Shown piece after piece: positions 61,444-64,000 of a DNA stretch of 64,000 nt. Under the pieces are notes generated by a model. That model searched no databases and had not been told where the DNA came from. It saw only the letters and a list, made by a program, of their open reading frames with translations. Positions within the stretch are counted from its first letter, which is position 1, and each line of letters starts with the position of its first letter. Both the position numbers and the translations under genes were made by a program. Source of the stretch: G963674835 sp963674835 (GTDB lineage: Bacteria; Planctomycetota; Planctomycetia; Pirellulales; Thermoguttaceae); the NCBI GenBank assembly GCA_963674835.2, contig CAXXKC010000003.1, forward strand, positions 558,001 to 622,000, given 5' to 3'.

Positions 61444-62865
61444 ATGGCGCGGGAAAACCAGGGATTGCAGATCGCGTTGATCGCTTTCGTCGTCCTGACG
61501 ATCCTCTTCAGTGTCACCACCTTCATCTTCTTCCGGCAGGCTAAGGAGGCCACCATTCGGGCCGACAAAGCCGAGTCGATGGCCAAGGACAACCAGACGG
61601 CGGCCAACAACATCCAGACCGAATACAACAAGGTCAAGCAGATGGTGGGCTTCGCCGACTCCGACCGCCTAGACACGATCAACCGCGATTACAACCAGGA
61701 TATGGAGACCTACGCCGGCAACTTCGAGGCCGAAAACCGCGTCTATCGTAAGGTGCTCGTCTACCTCAACGACATCATCCAGAAGAAGAACGCCGCCTTG
61801 GCCGCCGAGCAGGAACAGGTCAAAGCGCTCACCGCCGCCATGGCCAGCTTCGAGCAGGTCAAGCAGCCTCAAATCGATCAAGCCTTCCAAACAGCCACCA
61901 AGGCCTCCAGCGACCTCAAGGCCCAACGGGCCGTGTTCGACCAGGAGCTCAAGGATACCAAAGAGAACAACAACCAGTTGCTGACCAAACTCGAGAAGAG
62001 CCGCAAAGACGCGGAGGCCACCGTCGAGAAGTCCCAGACCAAGCAGAAGGAACTCGAAGATCAGATCCGTCTCGTCATGGATCAATACCACTTCACCCGT
62101 GACAAGCTCGAGAAGATGATTGAGCCCACGTTCGAAGCCGCCGACGGCGAAGTTCGTTGGGTGGACCAACGCGACAAGACGGTATGGATCAACCTGGGTC
62201 GGGCCGATGCCCTCAAACGCCGCACGACTTTCAGCGTCTATTCCTCCGACACCAACGACGTCACCAAGGCCGGCCGTAAGGGAAGCATCGAGGTTACCCA
62301 AGTTCTCGGCGAGCACATGTCCGAGGCGAGAATCGTCGAAGACCAGGTCTCCAATCCGATCATGCCCGGCGATGTCATTCACACGCCCGTCTGGGCTCCC
62401 AACAGCCGCGAGCACTTCGCCCTGGTTGGTTTCCTCGATATCGACGGGGACGGTAAGAGCGACAAGGAACTCGTCAAAGACCTCATCGCCTCCAACGGCG
62501 CTGTGATCGATGCCGAGGTCGATGCCAAGGGCAAACGCATCGGGAAGATGACGGCCGAAACTCGCTATCTGGTCCGAGGGGAGCAACCTGCCGTCGACGC
62601 CTCGCCCGAAATGCAGTCCGTCTACAGCGAAATGGGACGCGAGGCTGAGCGCCTGGGCATCTCCATCATCGACCTGCCGACCCTGCTGCAACGTATGGGC
62701 TACAAGAACGAGAACCGCATCGTTCGCTTCGGCAAGCACCCCGATCGAAAACAGTTCCCAGCCCGCCTTCCCGAGGGCGAAGTCCCCCGCGTATCCAGCG
62801 GCGAAGTCAGCGGCCTCTACATGGATAAGCAGCCGCCCCGCGCCACTCGCGGCAGCGCGTATTGA
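61444..62865 (+). CDS. membrane-anchored coiled-coil protein of unknown function
   Basis: A 473-residue protein. A transmembrane helix (IALIAFVVLTILFSVTTFIFF, residues 10-31) is followed by long coiled coil (about 32-235, rich in Glu, Lys, Gln and Ala). Then a beta-containing domain of about 130 residues with VWINLGRADALKRRTTFSVY, and a C-terminal region with FLDIDGDGKSDKEL, which looks like a calcium-binding DxDxDG loop. AGGAG precedes the ATG. Topology implies the coil extends outside the cytoplasm. I have seen this build in planctomycetes but know no function. Confidence 0.72.
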   Translation: MARENQGLQIALIAFVVLTILFSVTTFIFFRQAKEATIRADKAESMAKDNQTAANNIQTEYNKVKQMVGFADSDRLDTINRDYNQDMETYAGNFEAENRVYRKVLVYLNDIIQKKNAALAAEQEQVKALTAAMASFEQVKQPQIDQAFQTATKASSDLKAQRAVFDQELKDTKENNNQLLTKLEKSRKDAEATVEKSQTKQKELEDQIRLVMDQYHFTRDKLEKMIEPTFEAADGEVRWVDQRDKTVWINLGRADALKRRTTFSVYSSDTNDVTKAGRKGSIEVTQVLGEHMSEARIVEDQVSNPIMPGDVIHTPVWAPNSREHFALVGFLDIDGDGKSDKELVKDLIASNGAVIDAEVDAKGKRIGKMTAETRYLVRGEQPAVDASPEMQSVYSEMGREAERLGISIIDLPTLLQRMGYKNENRIVRFGKHPDRKQFPARLPEGEVPRVSSGEVSGLYMDKQPPRATRGSAY

Positions 62866-62921
62866 TCGCAGCCAAACGCCACGCGGCCGTGGGACACTCC
62901 GCGAAAGACCTTCGCTAGAGC

Positions 62922-63011
62922 GCATTCGGCGTGATCGTAGCGTGTATTTCGCTTTCGGAACCGTAGAAACACGCCGCCGCGAACGCTACAGTTAAGCGCC
63001 ACACGCACTAG
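62922..63011 (+). repeat. 90-bp intergenic repeat, copy 3
   Basis: Same orientation as copies 1 and 2. GTAGCGT/ACGCTAC outer stem, GCGTG...TTTC/GAAACACGC inner stem and CGG/CCG tip are all intact; the last hairpin is imperfect (AGCGCC instead of AGTGCG). The CTA inside its last 4 bases serves as the stop codon of the convergent 63008 gene. It lies between the convergent 61444 and 63008 genes. Confidence 0.85.
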
Positions 63012-63571
63012 ACCGTCGCTGAAGGCGCGTCGCCCACCGCCTCGATCGGTAGCGCCAGGTTCACCGGCGCCTGTTCCAACGCCGAGACCGCCGTCTCCGG
63101 TGTCGAAGCCGAGCCCGTTTCGTCAGACGAATCCGGCACCGGGCGCTCGTACAATTCGGCGAACAGTCTGCGATGCAACGATTCAAGCACCTCACGCTGC
63201 CAGTTCGCCAGCCCCTCGGCGCTCGTCGCCGTCAATCGTTCCGGTTCCAGGAAGATGCGTGCCGGGTCTGCCAATCCTTGTTGCCGTGCGAGGCGCCACA
63301 GCACCCACATCTCCCGCCAGCTCAGCCGATGGGCCTTTCCCAACTGGTAGAACAGCCGCCAAGGGTGGCTTCTGGCCTCCTGCCGTTCACGCCGGTCCGC
63401 CCATCGAACCATGACCCAAAACGCGATGATAATGCCGCCGAACACCGCCAACAGAACGAGCATCGACGTCGAGTGCGCTTCGCTCTGGCGCTGCCGAAAT
63501 CCGCTGGCAATGCCGTCCAGCCTGGAATCTCGGTAGGCCAACGGCAAGAGTGCGTTCCACAGGCTGTTCAT
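63008..63571 (-). CDS. membrane-anchored protein of unknown function
   Basis: A 187-residue protein with one hydrophobic segment near residue 40 (MLVLLAVFGGIIIAFWVMVRW). It is followed by a basic region with HPWRLFYQLGKAHRLSWREMWVLWRLARQQGL and an acidic, probably disordered C-terminus. The region after the helix looks like a short cytoplasmic domain. No family function known. The stop lies inside repeat copy 3. Followed upstream by a HEAT-repeat gene in the same direction. Confidence 0.68.
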   Translation of the reverse strand: MNSLWNALLPLAYRDSRLDGIASGFRQRQSEAHSTSMLVLLAVFGGIIIAFWVMVRWADRRERQEARSHPWRLFYQLGKAHRLSWREMWVLWRLARQQGLADPARIFLEPERLTATSAEGLANWQREVLESLHRRLFAELYERPVPDSSDETGSASTPETAVSALEQAPVNLALPIEAVGDAPSATV

Positions 63572-63625
63572 GGCATTTGGGTCGGGGTGTGGGATCCGGC
63601 GGCGCGACCATCGGCACCTGCTGGT

Positions 63626-64000
63626 TCAGTCGCGTGGGTCGACCAGCGTTTCGCGCCACTGTGTGAATCGTTCCTGTTCCTGGAGGCTTCTCGAACATGC
63701 TTCCTGGACCGACATGCTGCTGTCCTGAAGGCCCTCGGTCAGCGCCTCGCGGCTGGCCGTCGACGGCGACAGGGCCAGCGCCGTGGCCGCTTCGGTGCGC
63801 ACCATGTGATCCTCGTCCGATAGCAACTGGATGACAGTCGCTTCCAACTGCGATATGCAGTCCATGGTGGTGGCCATCTCGATCCCCCGCAAACGTCGAG
63901 CGCGCGAAGACGATTCCATCTCCGCCTGCAGTAGCGGAATCGTTTGCGGGTCGATCTTCTTCACCAGGGCACCCGTCGTACGCCGCACCTCCTCTTCCAG
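63626..64000 (-). CDS. HEAT-repeat protein, C-terminal part (truncated by window edge)
   Basis: The frame is open to the window end, so only the last 124 residues are visible. They form helical repeats (LEATVIQLLSDEDHMVRTEAATALALSPS, then LTEGLQDSSMSVQEACSRSLQEQ) of the HEAT/PBS-lyase type, ending in FTQWRETLVDPRD. Such repeats are normally binding scaffolds. The N-terminal domain, and thus the job, is unknown. Confidence 0.65.
   Translation of the reverse strand: MEEEVRRTTGALVKKIDPQTIPLLQAEMESSSRARRLRGIEMATTMDCISQLEATVIQLLSDEDHMVRTEAATALALSPSTASREALTEGLQDSSMSVQEACSRSLQEQERFTQWRETLVDPRD

Noticed and set aside
1..64000. CRISPR arrays, rRNA and tRNA genes
   Set aside because: No regularly spaced repeats of suitable length, and no tRNA T-loop pattern found in the intergenic stretches I read.

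Overview
The window is GC-rich bacterial chromosome and almost certainly comes from the Planctomycetota, probably a Pirellulales-type heterotroph. The reasons are a set of protein types I associate with that phylum: a DUF1570-type metalloprotease-like protein, a J-domain-like protein without HPD, a TatC with a long first loop, many small secreted or lipoprotein-like proteins, a Tat-exported Gfo/Idh/MocA oxidoreductase and an alpha-L-rhamnosidase. No plasmid, phage or CRISPR signature is visible. I found no rRNA or tRNA gene.

Layout. 1-11350: the tail of a hydrolase, a methyltransferase with a THUMP-like end, a diadenylate cyclase, a HEAT-repeat lipoprotein, a coiled-coil/SPFH/ABC-permease/metalloprotease-like run, and an oxidoreductase. 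11356-15772: a dnaA neighbourhood with an intact dnaA, a decayed second copy of the dnaA 3' end, a polysaccharide deacetylase and an ADP-ribosylglycohydrolase. 15773-24879: GNAT, PDZ protein, nnrE, FmdB-type zinc ribbon, guaB, a SelA-like protein lacking the PLP lysine, and three small exported proteins. 25242-32679: a rhamnose operon (rhaA, rhaT, an NCS1-type permease, GH78 rhamnosidase). 32992-42030: proC, an EfpL-type elongation factor, xseA, a VIT-family transporter, a DUF374 acyltransferase, dapF and small conserved proteins. 42240-51848: an AsmA-like giant protein, a membrane glycosyltransferase, manA, tatC, and an amt-glnB nitrogen module headed by a sigma-54 promoter. 52014-60070: a leftward informational cluster polA-coaE-rho-ribH-nusB-ftsY, split by an IS5-family insertion sequence between nusB and ftsY. 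60384-64000: a J-like membrane protein, a large coiled-coil membrane protein, and two genes of unknown role.

How the parts work together. The rhamnosidase is exported and should release L-rhamnose; rhaT carries it in and rhaA isomerises it. Ammonium import (amt) and PII signalling (glnB) probably form one nitrogen-controlled unit. The polA-to-ftsY group is a housekeeping set for replication, transcription termination, coenzyme A, riboflavin and membrane targeting.

The most unusual items are a 90-bp structured repeat present three times in one orientation, the fossil DnaA DNA-binding domain, the lysine-to-arginine change in the SelA-like protein, the consensus sigma-54 promoter of amt, and the insertion sequence sitting in a heptamer repeat directly ahead of ftsY.
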